Below are positions 45,001 through 53,025 of a stretch of DNA of 64,000 nucleotides, piece by piece. Where the stretch lies: NCBI GenBank assembly GCA_900315595.1, contig OMZQ01000006.1:1-64000 (forward strand). Reading direction: 5' to 3'. The stretch's first letter is position 1, and each line of letters begins with the position of its first letter. Position numbers and translations under genes: made by a program. Source of the stretch: an uncultured Eubacteriales bacterium. GTDB taxonomy: Bacteria; Bacillota; Clostridia; Oscillospirales; Oscillospiraceae. The notes under the pieces were generated by a model. It did no database searches and had not been told where the DNA came from. It saw nothing but the letters and a program-made list of their open reading frames with translations.

Positions 45001-47271
45001 ATGATCAAGCTCTACGAAACCGGCATTTACCTCGTCAACGGCGAAACCATCGTCACCGATCCCGCTCAGGTTCCCGCCCTCACCGGCAAGGAAGCCAACA
45101 AGGAAGAGGCCGTCAAGGGCACCATGGCCTACGGCATCCTCAAGGCCCACAACACCTCCGGCAACATGGACGATCTGAAGCTGAAGTACGACTCCATGGC
45201 TTCCCACGACATCACCTACGTGGGCATCATCCAGACCGGTCGTGCCTCCGGCATGACGAAGTTCCCCCTGCCCTACCTGCTGACCAACTGCCACAACTCC
45301 CTGTGCGCCGTCGGCGGCACCATCAACGAGGACGACCACAAGTTCGCGCTCTCTGCCGCCCACAAGTACGGCGGTATCTACATCCCCACCAACCTAGGCA
45401 ATATCCACTCCGTCAACCGTGAGCTGATGGCAGGCTGCGGCAAGATGATTCTCGGCTCCGACTCCCACACCCGTTACGGCGCCATCGGCACCCTGGCCGT
45501 CGGCGAAGGCGGCGGCGAGCTGGCCAAGCAGCTTGTCGGCAGAACCTACGACTTCAAGCGCCCCGGCGTGATCGCGGTTTATCTGACCGGCGCTCCCAAG
45601 CCCGGCGTCGGCCCCCACGACGTCGCCCTGAGCATTGTCGGCGCTGTCTATAAGAACGGCTACGTCAAGAACAAGGTCATGGAATTCGTCGGCCCCGGCA
45701 TCGCCGGTCTGCCCATGGAATACCGCAACGCCATCGACGTTATGACCACCGAGACCACCTGCTGGTCCTCCATCTGGGTCACCGATGACAAGACCAAGGA
45801 ATATCTGACCATCCACGGCCGTCCGCAGGACTACAAGGAACTCAAGCCCGCCGACGTGACCTGGTACGACGGCTGCGTCTACATCGACCTGTCCACCATC
45901 GAGTGCACAATCGCGATGCCGATGCATCCCTCCAACACCTTCACCATCCACGAGCTGCAGGAAAACGCCGCCGACATCCTCCACATGGTAGAGGAGAACG
46001 CGAACAAGCAGCTCAAGGGCGTCAAGATGAACCTCTCCTCCAAGCTGCGCAACGGCGCCATCTGGGTTGACCAGGGCGAGATCGCCGGCTGCTCCGGCGG
46101 TACCTACGACTCCATCTGCGCTGCCGCCGATATCCTCAAGGGCAAGTCCACCGGCAACGGCGTCTTCTCCCTGAGCGTCTACCCCGGCTCCCTGCCCGTC
46201 CTGTCCTCCCTGATCAAGACCGGCCGCGCATACGACCTCGTCTCCGCCGGCGTTCTGCTGCGTGAGTGCTTCTGCGGTCCTTGCTTCGGCGCGGGCGACA
46301 CCCCGGCCAACGGCGAGTTCTCCATCCGCCACACCACCCGTAACTTCCCGAACCGTGAAGGCTCCAAGCCCGGCGAGGGCCAGATCTCCGCTGTCGCTCT
46401 GATGGACGCCCGTTCCATCGCCGCGACCGCTGCCAACGGCGGCAAGCTGACCGCTGCCTCCGATCTGGACGTCACCTACACCGATCCGAACTACCAGTTC
46501 GACAAGGGCATCTACGAGAAGCGCGTCTACAACGGCTGGGGCCATGCCGAGCCCGAGACCGAGCTCGTCTTCGGGCCCAACATCAAGGACTGGCCCGAAA
46601 TGCCCGCTCTGACCGACGACCTGCTGGTCAAGGTCTGCTCCTACATCACCGACCCCGTCACCACCACCGACGAGCTGATCCCGTCCGGCGAAACCTCCTC
46701 CTACCGCTCCAACCCCGAGCGTCTGTCCGAGTTCGCCCTGTCCCGCCGCGATCCGCAGTACGTGAGCCGTTCCAAGGTCCTGCGTCAGTTCGACCGCGAC
46801 CGCCGCGCCGGCAAGGGCATTGCCGACGAGGTCAACAAGGTCTACGACGCCCTGGAGAAGGCCGGTCTGAAGGTTGACCGCGAGGGCACCGACATCGGCT
46901 CCACGATCTTCGCCAACAAGCCCGGCGACGGCTCCGCCCGTGAGCAGGCCGCTTCCTGCCAGAGAGTTATGGGCGCTTCCGCCAACCTGGCCAAGGAGTA
47001 CGCCACCAAGCGTTACCGCTCCAACTGCATCAACTGGGGCATGGTTCCGTTCCTGGTCGAGAATCCCGAGATCTTCGAGCTGGGCGATTACGTCTTCGTT
47101 CCCGGCGTCCGCGAGGCCGTTCTGGAAGACAAGGACAACTTCCCCGCTTACGTCGTCAAGGCCGACGGCACCGTCAAGGAATTCAAGGTCTCCCTGGGTG
47201 GTCTGACCGAGGCCGAGCGCCACATCATCGTGGACGGCTGCCTGATCAACTACTACCGCAACAACATGTAA
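45001..47271 (+). CDS. aconitase-family hydratase (YbhJ-like)
   Basis: 756 residues of the aconitase superfamily. Iron-sulfur ligands are recognisable: a Cys in EIAGCSGGTYDS, and the C-x-x-C in ECFCGPCFGAGDTPANGEF. Other family blocks are KMILGSDSHTRYGAIGTLAVGEGGGELA and, in the swivel domain, NCINWGMVPFLV. The layout is closer to YbhJ-like 'hydratases' of Clostridia than to AcnA, so the substrate may not be citrate. Start at 45001 has GGAG ten bases upstream. Codon use is extremely biased (Cys TGC, Lys AAG, Pro CCC dominate), a sign of very high expression. No citrate synthase or isocitrate dehydrogenase gene is adjacent. Confidence 0.88.
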   Translation: MIKLYETGIYLVNGETIVTDPAQVPALTGKEANKEEAVKGTMAYGILKAHNTSGNMDDLKLKYDSMASHDITYVGIIQTGRASGMTKFPLPYLLTNCHNSLCAVGGTINEDDHKFALSAAHKYGGIYIPTNLGNIHSVNRELMAGCGKMILGSDSHTRYGAIGTLAVGEGGGELAKQLVGRTYDFKRPGVIAVYLTGAPKPGVGPHDVALSIVGAVYKNGYVKNKVMEFVGPGIAGLPMEYRNAIDVMTTETTCWSSIWVTDDKTKEYLTIHGRPQDYKELKPADVTWYDGCVYIDLSTIECTIAMPMHPSNTFTIHELQENAADILHMVEENANKQLKGVKMNLSSKLRNGAIWVDQGEIAGCSGGTYDSICAAADILKGKSTGNGVFSLSVYPGSLPVLSSLIKTGRAYDLVSAGVLLRECFCGPCFGAGDTPANGEFSIRHTTRNFPNREGSKPGEGQISAVALMDARSIAATAANGGKLTAASDLDVTYTDPNYQFDKGIYEKRVYNGWGHAEPETELVFGPNIKDWPEMPALTDDLLVKVCSYITDPVTTTDELIPSGETSSYRSNPERLSEFALSRRDPQYVSRSKVLRQFDRDRRAGKGIADEVNKVYDALEKAGLKVDREGTDIGSTIFANKPGDGSAREQAASCQRVMGASANLAKEYATKRYRSNCINWGMVPFLVENPEIFELGDYVFVPGVREAVLEDKDNFPAYVVKADGTVKEFKVSLGGLTEAERHIIVDGCLINYYRNNM

Positions 47272-47282
47272 TCCAACGCATC

Positions 47283-47320
47283 AAAAAACCGGACCGGCGA
47301 TTTGCCGGTCCGGTTTTTTG
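47283..47320. terminator. bidirectional terminator after the hydratase
   Basis: AAAAAACCGGACCGGC pairs with GCCGGTCCGGTTTTTT around GATTT. It serves both the hydratase and the converging lipoprotein gene. Confidence 0.92.
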
Positions 47321-47331
47321 ATGTCCTTGTC

Positions 47332-47901
47332 TTACCTCCGGAACGTGAGCGGCAGAAGCTCGGCAAGCTGGGCCGCGTCGATCCCCCGGCAGGCGGTCAG
47401 CCGGAGCTCGTCGCCGTCCAAGACCGCGTCGTAGTAGCCGTTCGTCTGATCGGAGAGATAGAGCTTGCCTTCCGTCCAGCGCCATTTCCCGCCGGTCGGG
47501 CGGAGGATGGCTTCGCGGTCCACGGAGGCAAGGAAGCTGTCTGCAAGCTGCTCGGCGGTTGTGCCGCGCTCGGACAGGCGGGCTCTTGCTTCATCCTCGG
47601 TCAGTTCGTAGGTGTCCATCACGGTTTTCAGGGCGGCCTTTGCAAGCGGTTCGCGCAGGGACTTGAGCAGGTCCTCCAGCGAGGCCTCGTTGACGCGGAG
47701 CAGATAGGTCCCGTTCTCCGCGCAGGTCAGATCCACCCGGAGGGTCAGTCCGCTGAGATCCAGGGTTTCAGGCACGTCGCCCAGGCGTTCGCACAGGGCT
47801 GCGCAGTCCACCGTCGCGGACCAGGTCCCGGCGGGCGATGCGTCGGAGCAGGCGCAGAGCAGAAGGGTCAGGAGCAGCAGAAGCGGCAGCAGGCGTTTCA
47901 T
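47332..47901 (-). CDS. small lipoprotein at the end of the SCIFF operon
   Basis: 189 residues. Lipoprotein signal with the lipidated Cys18 (LLCAC). The mature part begins with AGTWSATVDCAALC and ends with a WRWTEGKLYLSDQ-type beta segment, like small lipocalin-like or DUF proteins of Clostridia; no firm family. Its ATG overlaps the decarboxylase stop (ATGA, 47898-47901), so it is translationally coupled to that gene. Confidence 0.75.
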   Translation of the reverse strand: MKRLLPLLLLLTLLLCACSDASPAGTWSATVDCAALCERLGDVPETLDLSGLTLRVDLTCAENGTYLLRVNEASLEDLLKSLREPLAKAALKTVMDTYELTEDEARARLSERGTTAEQLADSFLASVDREAILRPTGGKWRWTEGKLYLSDQTNGYYDAVLDGDELRLTACRGIDAAQLAELLPLTFRR

Positions 47902-49256
47902 GGGTCATTCCTCCGTTCGGAATCGTTCGTCGTTTCGCGGAGTACCGCGCAGGTCTCCACGCCGTAGGCGGCAAAGGCAGCGCAGGCGGCTTCGTCGATC
48001 CGTTCGCCGGGCATCAGAATCGGGACGGCAGGCGGACAGCTCACGCCGGGGCGCGCCAGAACCCGGCCCAGGCTCTGCGCCGCCGGGATGCGCTCGCAGG
48101 GCAGAAGCATGGCCTCGGCAGGCGGGAGGACGGTCTCCGGACGGCCCGGTCGGGCGGCGATTTCAGGCAGGGCCGGGCGCGGCCCGATCGCCGCAAGGGC
48201 GGTCCGCAGGCGTTCCAGATCACCGTCGGGATTGTTCGGTGTGAGCATCAGGACGGCGTAGTCGGGGTCGAAAAACTCGCACAGGATCCCGCGTTCAGCC
48301 AGAGCGTCGGCCAGCTCGATCCCGGACAGGCCGCGCAGGCGGGGCCGCAGGGTCAGCTTCCATGGCTCGTCTCCGTAGAGCGTCCAGCCGCCCGCACGAA
48401 GGTCTGCCTTCAAGCGCTCGACCTTCTCCAGAAACTCCGGCATCCGCCCGGGCAGGGCCTCCAGCCAGGGATTGCAGAGGTCGAGCGATTGCAGGATCAG
48501 ATAGGACGGGCTCGTGGACCCGAAGATCGCCAGGGCCTCGCGGACGTCAGGCGCAGGGAGTCCGAGGCGCTCAGAGACGTGGAGCCAGGCCCCGCCGGTC
48601 AGGACGGGACAGGTCTTGTGGGCCGAATCGCAGCAGAGGTCTGCGCCGAGGTCCATCGGGTGCCGGGAAGACGGAAGGAAACGAAGATAGGCCCCGTGGG
48701 CGTTGTCCACCAGGAGCAGGACGCCGCAGCGGCGGCAGACCGCCGCGATCGGGCCAAGATCGGGCAGGTCGCCCAGATAGTCCGGAGCCGTCAGATAGAG
48801 GGCCGTGGGCCGCTCCGCCAGGATCGCCTTCTCCACGCCCTCCGGCGTCAGACGGGCCGAGAGATAGGTCGGAGCCCCGTCCCGGAGCCAGCAGACCTTC
48901 AGCCGCAGCAGGGCGACGGCGGAGAGGAAGGTGGAATGGGCGTTCCGGGCGGCGAGGATTTTGGGCTCTCTCCCCTGCCCCGCTGCGTGCCGGGCCGCCA
49001 GCAGGAGCATGGCCCGGATGCAGTGCGACGAGCCCTCGGTGGAGTAGAAGGTCGGGCAGCCAAAGAGCCGGGCGGCGTTCGCCTCGCTTTCGGCAATGAT
49101 CCCGGTGGCCTCATACAGAGAATCCGCCCCGGGGATCTCCGTCAGATCCAATTCCTCGCAGCCCAAGGGCCCCCGCCCCTTGTGGCCCGGCATATGAAAC
49201 CGGGCGGGGCGGAGGTCACGGTAACGGCTTACGAAGTCATAGATCGGAGTGTTCAT
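47898..49256 (-). CDS. Orn/Lys/Arg decarboxylase-family PLP enzyme
   Basis: 452 residues, aspartate-aminotransferase fold. Motifs: RFHMPGHKGRG near the N terminus, the pyridoxal phosphate Lys in CCDSAHKTCPVLTG, VDNAHGAYL for the cofactor Asp, and the C-terminal PPAVPILMPGERI. It is shorter than the large inducible decarboxylases and lacks their wing domain, resembling Bacillus SpeA/YaaO-type proteins. It presumably decarboxylates arginine, lysine or ornithine to a polyamine precursor. The ATG overlaps the stop of the SCIFF maturase (ATGA, 49253-49256). Arginine use here would compete with arcA. Confidence 0.9.
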   Translation of the reverse strand: MNTPIYDFVSRYRDLRPARFHMPGHKGRGPLGCEELDLTEIPGADSLYEATGIIAESEANAARLFGCPTFYSTEGSSHCIRAMLLLAARHAAGQGREPKILAARNAHSTFLSAVALLRLKVCWLRDGAPTYLSARLTPEGVEKAILAERPTALYLTAPDYLGDLPDLGPIAAVCRRCGVLLLVDNAHGAYLRFLPSSRHPMDLGADLCCDSAHKTCPVLTGGAWLHVSERLGLPAPDVREALAIFGSTSPSYLILQSLDLCNPWLEALPGRMPEFLEKVERLKADLRAGGWTLYGDEPWKLTLRPRLRGLSGIELADALAERGILCEFFDPDYAVLMLTPNNPDGDLERLRTALAAIGPRPALPEIAARPGRPETVLPPAEAMLLPCERIPAAQSLGRVLARPGVSCPPAVPILMPGERIDEAACAAFAAYGVETCAVLRETTNDSERRNDP

Positions 49257-50632
49257 TTCCCGGCTTCGAGCTGATTGGCGGCGGCCAGCATCAGGGCGCA
49301 CTCCATACGCTTGCGGAAGAGGTCGCAGCCGTAGGCGTAGGTGCCGGTGATTTTGCCGGTGGCGTGGTAGGCGTTCGCGGCGCAGCCGCCGGAGCAGTAG
49401 AGCCTTGCCCAGCAGTCCCGGCACTCGGGACGAGCGTAGACGTTGCAGGCGGCGAATTCATCGCGGATCGCGGTGTTGGTCACGCCGGTCCAGACGTCAC
49501 CCAGCTTGAACTTTTCCTCCCCCACGAACTGGTGGCATGGATAGAGATCCCCCCAGGGGGTGACAGCCATGTACTCGGTGCCGGAGCCGCAGCCGGAGAT
49601 GCGCTTGTAGATGCAGGGACCGCCGGTCAGGTCGATCATGTAGTGGTAGAAGGTGAAGGGGCGGCCCTCGCGGCGGCGCCGGAGCATGAGCTCAGCCAGC
49701 TTTTCATACTGCTCCATGACGATGGGCTTGTCCTCCTCCGTCAGGGCGGAGGGATCGTCCGGGGCGCAGACCACCGGCTCCATGCTCAGCTCGGTAAAGC
49801 CGAGATCGAGCATGGCCTGAATATCCTTCAAAAAGTCGGGGTTAGCATGGGTGAAGGTGCCGCGCATATAATAGCCCCTGTCGCCGCGGGCCTGGACAAA
49901 GCGCTGGAACTTCGGCACGATGCGCTCCCAGCTTCCGTTGCCGGCGTAGTCCACGCGGAAACGGTCATGGATCTCCTTCCGCCCGTCCAGGGACAGGACC
50001 ACGTTGTAGCACTCGCGGTTGGCGAATTCGATCACCTCGTCGTCCACGAGCATGCCGTTCGTGGTCAGGGTGAAGCGGAAATGCTTGCCGGTCTGCGGCT
50101 CGATGGAGCGGGCGTAGGCGACCAGATCCTTGACGACCTGGAAGTTCATCAGCGGCTCGCCGCCGAAGAAGTCCACCTCCAGATTCCGCCGGGTCCCGGA
50201 GTGCTCCACCAGATAGTCGAGCGCGCGCTTGCCGACCTCGAAGGACATCAGGGCGCGGTCGCCGTGATATTTGCCCTGGCTGGCGAAGCAATAGGAGCAG
50301 TTGAGATTGCAGGTGTGGGCCACGTGCAGGCAGAGCGCCTTGACGACGCCCGCAGTCTTGGCCTTGAGCTGTCCGGCCATGGGCTCGTAGACGTCGGGCG
50401 TGAACAGCTTGCCCGCCTCGCGCAGGGCCTCGATCTGTCCGCAGGCCGCCTCCAATTCCTCCAAGGTCGCCTGGTCCGGGTGGCGGTCGTGGACGGCGGC
50501 GATCAATACGTCGCGGGGCGTGGTTTCGTAGTGCTGGATCAAGTCATAGGCGACCTCGTCAACGACGTGGATGGAGCCGGAGCAGACGTCGAGGACGATA
50601 TTATAGCCGCCGAGCTGGTAGCAGTGAGTCAT
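49253..50632 (-). CDS. SCIFF radical SAM maturase
   Basis: 459 residues. An N-terminal precursor-recognition (RRE/PqqD-like) region spans about 1-75. The radical SAM core has Cys108-x3-Cys112-x2-Cys115 (CNLNCSYC) and DFFGGEPLMNF. The C-terminal SPASM domain has CIYKRISGCGSG, YPCHQF and CRDCWARLYCSGGC. This is the CteB-type enzyme that installs thioether (sactionine-type) links in SCIFF peptides. I chose the ATG at 50632 with AGAGAGG upstream. The substrate gene lies immediately upstream (50706-50852), separated by a hairpin. Confidence 0.94.
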   Translation of the reverse strand: MTHCYQLGGYNIVLDVCSGSIHVVDEVAYDLIQHYETTPRDVLIAAVHDRHPDQATLEELEAACGQIEALREAGKLFTPDVYEPMAGQLKAKTAGVVKALCLHVAHTCNLNCSYCFASQGKYHGDRALMSFEVGKRALDYLVEHSGTRRNLEVDFFGGEPLMNFQVVKDLVAYARSIEPQTGKHFRFTLTTNGMLVDDEVIEFANRECYNVVLSLDGRKEIHDRFRVDYAGNGSWERIVPKFQRFVQARGDRGYYMRGTFTHANPDFLKDIQAMLDLGFTELSMEPVVCAPDDPSALTEEDKPIVMEQYEKLAELMLRRRREGRPFTFYHYMIDLTGGPCIYKRISGCGSGTEYMAVTPWGDLYPCHQFVGEEKFKLGDVWTGVTNTAIRDEFAACNVYARPECRDCWARLYCSGGCAANAYHATGKITGTYAYGCDLFRKRMECALMLAAANQLEAGK

Positions 50633-50665
50633 AGCAGATATCCTCTCTGAAGGTGGAGAAACGCA

Positions 50666-50697
50666 GAAAAGCGCCGCCATCGCGGGCGGCGCTTTTC
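50666..50697 (-). terminator. hairpin between SCIFF peptide and maturase genes
   Basis: GAAAAGCGCCGCC pairs with GGCGGCGCTTTTC around ATCGCG, with a TTTTC tail in both directions. It follows the peptide stop by nine bases and ends 34 bases before the maturase start, so it can reduce read-through and keep peptide mRNA in excess. Confidence 0.8.
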
Positions 50698-50705
50698 CTG
50701 GGAAC

Positions 50706-50852
50706 TTACTTGTTCTCGTTCTCGCAGTTCTGGTTGGCAATGCCGCAGCTGGTCTTGCAGGCGGACTGGCAGGAGGTCTGGCATTCGCCGCAGCCGCCGT
50801 TCTTTGCGCTGTCGCAGAGGTTGCGAGTTTCGAGGGTCTTGATCTGAATCAT
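50706..50852 (-). CDS. SCIFF (six-cysteines-in-forty-five) RiPP precursor peptide
   Basis: 48 residues, too short for usual gene callers. The N-terminal leader is MIQIKTLETRNL; the core has the family block GGCGECQTSCQSACKTSC and ends NQNCENENK. Seven cysteines are present (13, 21, 24, 28, 32, 36, 43), including the standard six plus Cys13. GGAGG precedes the ATG at 50852. It is followed by its maturase. SCIFF peptides are near-universal in Clostridia and become thioether-bridged; their biological role is still not firmly known. Confidence 0.96.
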   Translation of the reverse strand: MIQIKTLETRNLCDSAKNGGCGECQTSCQSACKTSCGIANQNCENENK

Positions 50853-50887
50853 GGGAAAGCCTCCACTTTTTTTATTCTTACCGTGCG

Positions 50888-50916
50888 ATTATAGCACGGA
50901 ACCGCGCAGAAGTCAA
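50888..50916 (-). promoter_or_regulatory. promoter of the SCIFF operon
   Basis: On the minus strand TTGACT (50916-50911) and TATAAT (50893-50888) are 17 bases apart, 36 bases before the peptide start. Confidence 0.8.
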
Positions 50917-51053
50917 GCAGGGAATCGGGATTTGCGCGGAGACGCAGCTCCCGTTCAAAAAAAAACGATTCGCAGGACCGTCCGGTTCGCCCGGAAAAAC
51001 GCGCGCCGGGCGGCGGTTTTTCCCGCGCCATGAGAGCGGAGGAAAACCGGGGC

Positions 51054-51082
51054 TTGCAAATCCGGCCCGGAGCCGCTATACT
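51054..51082 (+). promoter_or_regulatory. promoter of the ADC-fold-like gene
   Basis: TTGCAA (51054-51059) and TATACT (51077-51082) are 17 bases apart, 38 bases before the start codon. Confidence 0.65.
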
Positions 51083-51119
51083 GGAAGCAGTCAAAACGAA
51101 TGCGGAAGGAGCATCAGGC

Positions 51120-51704
51120 ATGCGCATTGAACAGTTTGTAATGGCCTATCAGGTGGAGCAGGACCGTCTGCGTGCATTGACGCCGGAGGGCTTCACGGTC
51201 CTGCGGCCCGTGCTGCGCGTGAATGCGGAGCTGCGGAACCATCGGCGGCCCTATCTGGAATTCAATCTCCCGGCGGAGGGCTTCGGCAAGCGCGGCTGGG
51301 TGAACATCGGGCACTGGACGGAGCCGGAGCTGAGCTTCGAGCGGGACGGAAAGACCGTGATCTTCCGCTCCGGCTTTCTGGAATTCGTCTTCACCCCGAA
51401 CGGCGGTCAGGGCGGCTGTCCCGCGAGCCGGGATAACGACGGCTGCTTCTATGCAGACGGCGCAGGCTGGCGATTTGTGCCTGCAGAGGCGGTCGGCAGC
51501 CGGATGGAATTCTGCGATCTGCTCTTCGCCTGGAAATTCGCTCCGGGCGACGCCAGCGGCGTCAGCGTGGGCGGAAAGACCGTCCCGGCCTACCCCAGCT
51601 TGAAGAAGAAGGACTATCCGCCCCTCCCGCTGACCGCCCAGAACGCAGCCCATCTCCCCTGCGAAAAGCTGCTGGGGCAGTACAAGGTCACGTTCGAGCG
51701 ATAA
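51120..51704 (+). CDS. unknown protein, possibly acetoacetate-decarboxylase-like fold
   Basis: 194 residues, soluble. The N terminus MRIEQFVMAYQVEQDRLRAL with PEGFTVLRPVLRVNAEL, followed by beta-rich blocks (YLEFNLPAEGFG, RGWVNIGHWTEPELSF), recalls single-domain proteins of the acetoacetate decarboxylase superfamily. No catalytic Lys can be assigned with confidence. GGAG lies ten bases before the ATG at 51120. The gene is monocistronic and ends at a strong bidirectional terminator. The family call is tentative. Confidence 0.6.
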   Translation: MRIEQFVMAYQVEQDRLRALTPEGFTVLRPVLRVNAELRNHRRPYLEFNLPAEGFGKRGWVNIGHWTEPELSFERDGKTVIFRSGFLEFVFTPNGGQGGCPASRDNDGCFYADGAGWRFVPAEAVGSRMEFCDLLFAWKFAPGDASGVSVGGKTVPAYPSLKKKDYPPLPLTAQNAAHLPCEKLLGQYKVTFER

Positions 51705-51726
51705 TACGCTTTCATCATGGCAGCGC

Positions 51727-51762
51727 AAACGGACCGCATCCGGATTTGGATGCGGTCCGTTT
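51727..51762. terminator. terminator shared by converging genes
   Basis: AAACGGACCGCATCC pairs with GGATGCGGTCCGTTT around GGATTT. It ends the 51120 gene and the long leftward operon. Confidence 0.88.
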
Positions 51763-51769
51763 CTGCTTG

Positions 51770-53008
51770 TCATTCCGCGCGGAGCAGGGCGACAGCAACG
51801 TCGTTTACGTTCGTGCCCGTCGGGCCGGTGCGGATCAGACCGCCCACCCGCTCCAGCGCATGATAGGAGTCGTTCGCCCGGAGAACGTCCGGGATCTCCA
51901 GCCCGGCGGCGCGGAGGGCGTCGCGGGTGAAGCCGTCCGCGAAGCCGCCTGCTGCGTCGGTCGGGCCGTCGGTGCCGTCGCTGCCGACGGAGAAGACCGC
52001 TGCGCCGGTGAGCCCGGCAATGCCCTCGGCAGCGGCCAGCGCCAGCTCCTGGTTCCGTCCGCCCAGGCCGTGCCCGGTCAGCCGGACCACGGTCTCCCCG
52101 CCCGCCAGAAAGGCGAGGCTTCTGCCCTCGCCCGCGTGGGTCCGAAGCACGGAGGCCAGAAAGCGCCCCGCCTCCTTTGCCTCGCAGCAGAGACGGTCCG
52201 TGAGCAGGATCGGCTCATAGCCGAGATCGCGGCAGGCCGTTGCCGCCGCGGCGCAGAGGGCACGGACGCTGCCCGTGATCTGGGTCGTGACGCGTTCGAG
52301 CGTCTTCGGCGTTTCAACGCCCAGAAGTCGGTCAGCCAGTGCGGAAAGACGCAAGCCGTATTTTGCGGCGATCCGCCGGGCGTCCGCCGCCGTTGCGGAG
52401 TCCGGGAAGGCCGGACCCGAGGCGATCATATCCAGCGGATCGCCCAGTACGTCGGAGAGGACGACGGTCTGCACCTGCGCCGGTGCACAGGCCAGCGCAA
52501 AGCGTCCGCCCTTGACGGCGGAAAGACGCTTGCGGATCGTGTTGATCTCCACGATATCAGCCCCGCAGGCCAGGAGCTGAGCCGTCACGTCCTGCAGCTC
52601 CGCGCCGGGGATCAGGGGCTTTTCAAACAGGGCGCTCCCGCCGCCGGAGAGCAGAAGGAGGACCGTATCCCGCTCCGTCAGGCCGGATACCAGGTCAAGG
52701 GCCGCCTGCGTGGCGCGGAAGCCGTTTTCATCCGGGACCGGGTGCCCGGCCTCGCAGCAGGTGCAGGCCGGGATCGGACCCATGACGTGACCGTATTTGG
52801 TAATGACGATGCCGGACTCGATCCGGCTGCCGAGGCAGTCCGAGGCGACCTTTGCCATCTGCCAGGCGGCCTTTCCCGCTGCAACCAGGCGGACACGGCC
52901 CGGAAAGGTCATTTGTTGAAGCGCAAGGCGGACGGCGGCGTCCGGGCGGACGGCGGCGATGGCTGTGCGGACGATCTGCTCCGCGTCGGCCCGAAGGCTT
53001 GGGTTCAT
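51770..53008 (-). CDS. glycerate 2-kinase (MOFRL/GckA type)
   Basis: 412 residues. It phosphorylates D-glycerate to 2-phosphoglycerate with ATP. Family motifs: VAAGKAAWQMA, TKYGHVMG, CEAGHPVPDENG, LLLLSGGGSALFEKP, NTIRKRLSAVKGGR, VVLSDVLGDPLDMIASGP, and in the MOFRL domain LAGGETVVRLTGHGLGGRNQE and SVGSDGTDGPTDAAGG. It starts 17 bases after larC with GGGGAG upstream, and ends the leftward run. Its packing with larE-larB-larC suggests metabolism of a 2-hydroxy acid. Confidence 0.92.
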   Translation of the reverse strand: MNPSLRADAEQIVRTAIAAVRPDAAVRLALQQMTFPGRVRLVAAGKAAWQMAKVASDCLGSRIESGIVITKYGHVMGPIPACTCCEAGHPVPDENGFRATQAALDLVSGLTERDTVLLLLSGGGSALFEKPLIPGAELQDVTAQLLACGADIVEINTIRKRLSAVKGGRFALACAPAQVQTVVLSDVLGDPLDMIASGPAFPDSATAADARRIAAKYGLRLSALADRLLGVETPKTLERVTTQITGSVRALCAAAATACRDLGYEPILLTDRLCCEAKEAGRFLASVLRTHAGEGRSLAFLAGGETVVRLTGHGLGGRNQELALAAAEGIAGLTGAAVFSVGSDGTDGPTDAAGGFADGFTRDALRAAGLEIPDVLRANDSYHALERVGGLIRTGPTGTNVNDVAVALLRAE

Positions 53009-53025
53009 GCGATCATCTCCCCGGA

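Noticed and set aside
45394-47223. 609-codon minus-strand frame opposite the hydratase
   Set aside because: Antisense shadow of the most codon-biased gene in the window, with low-complexity translation and no ribosome-binding site.
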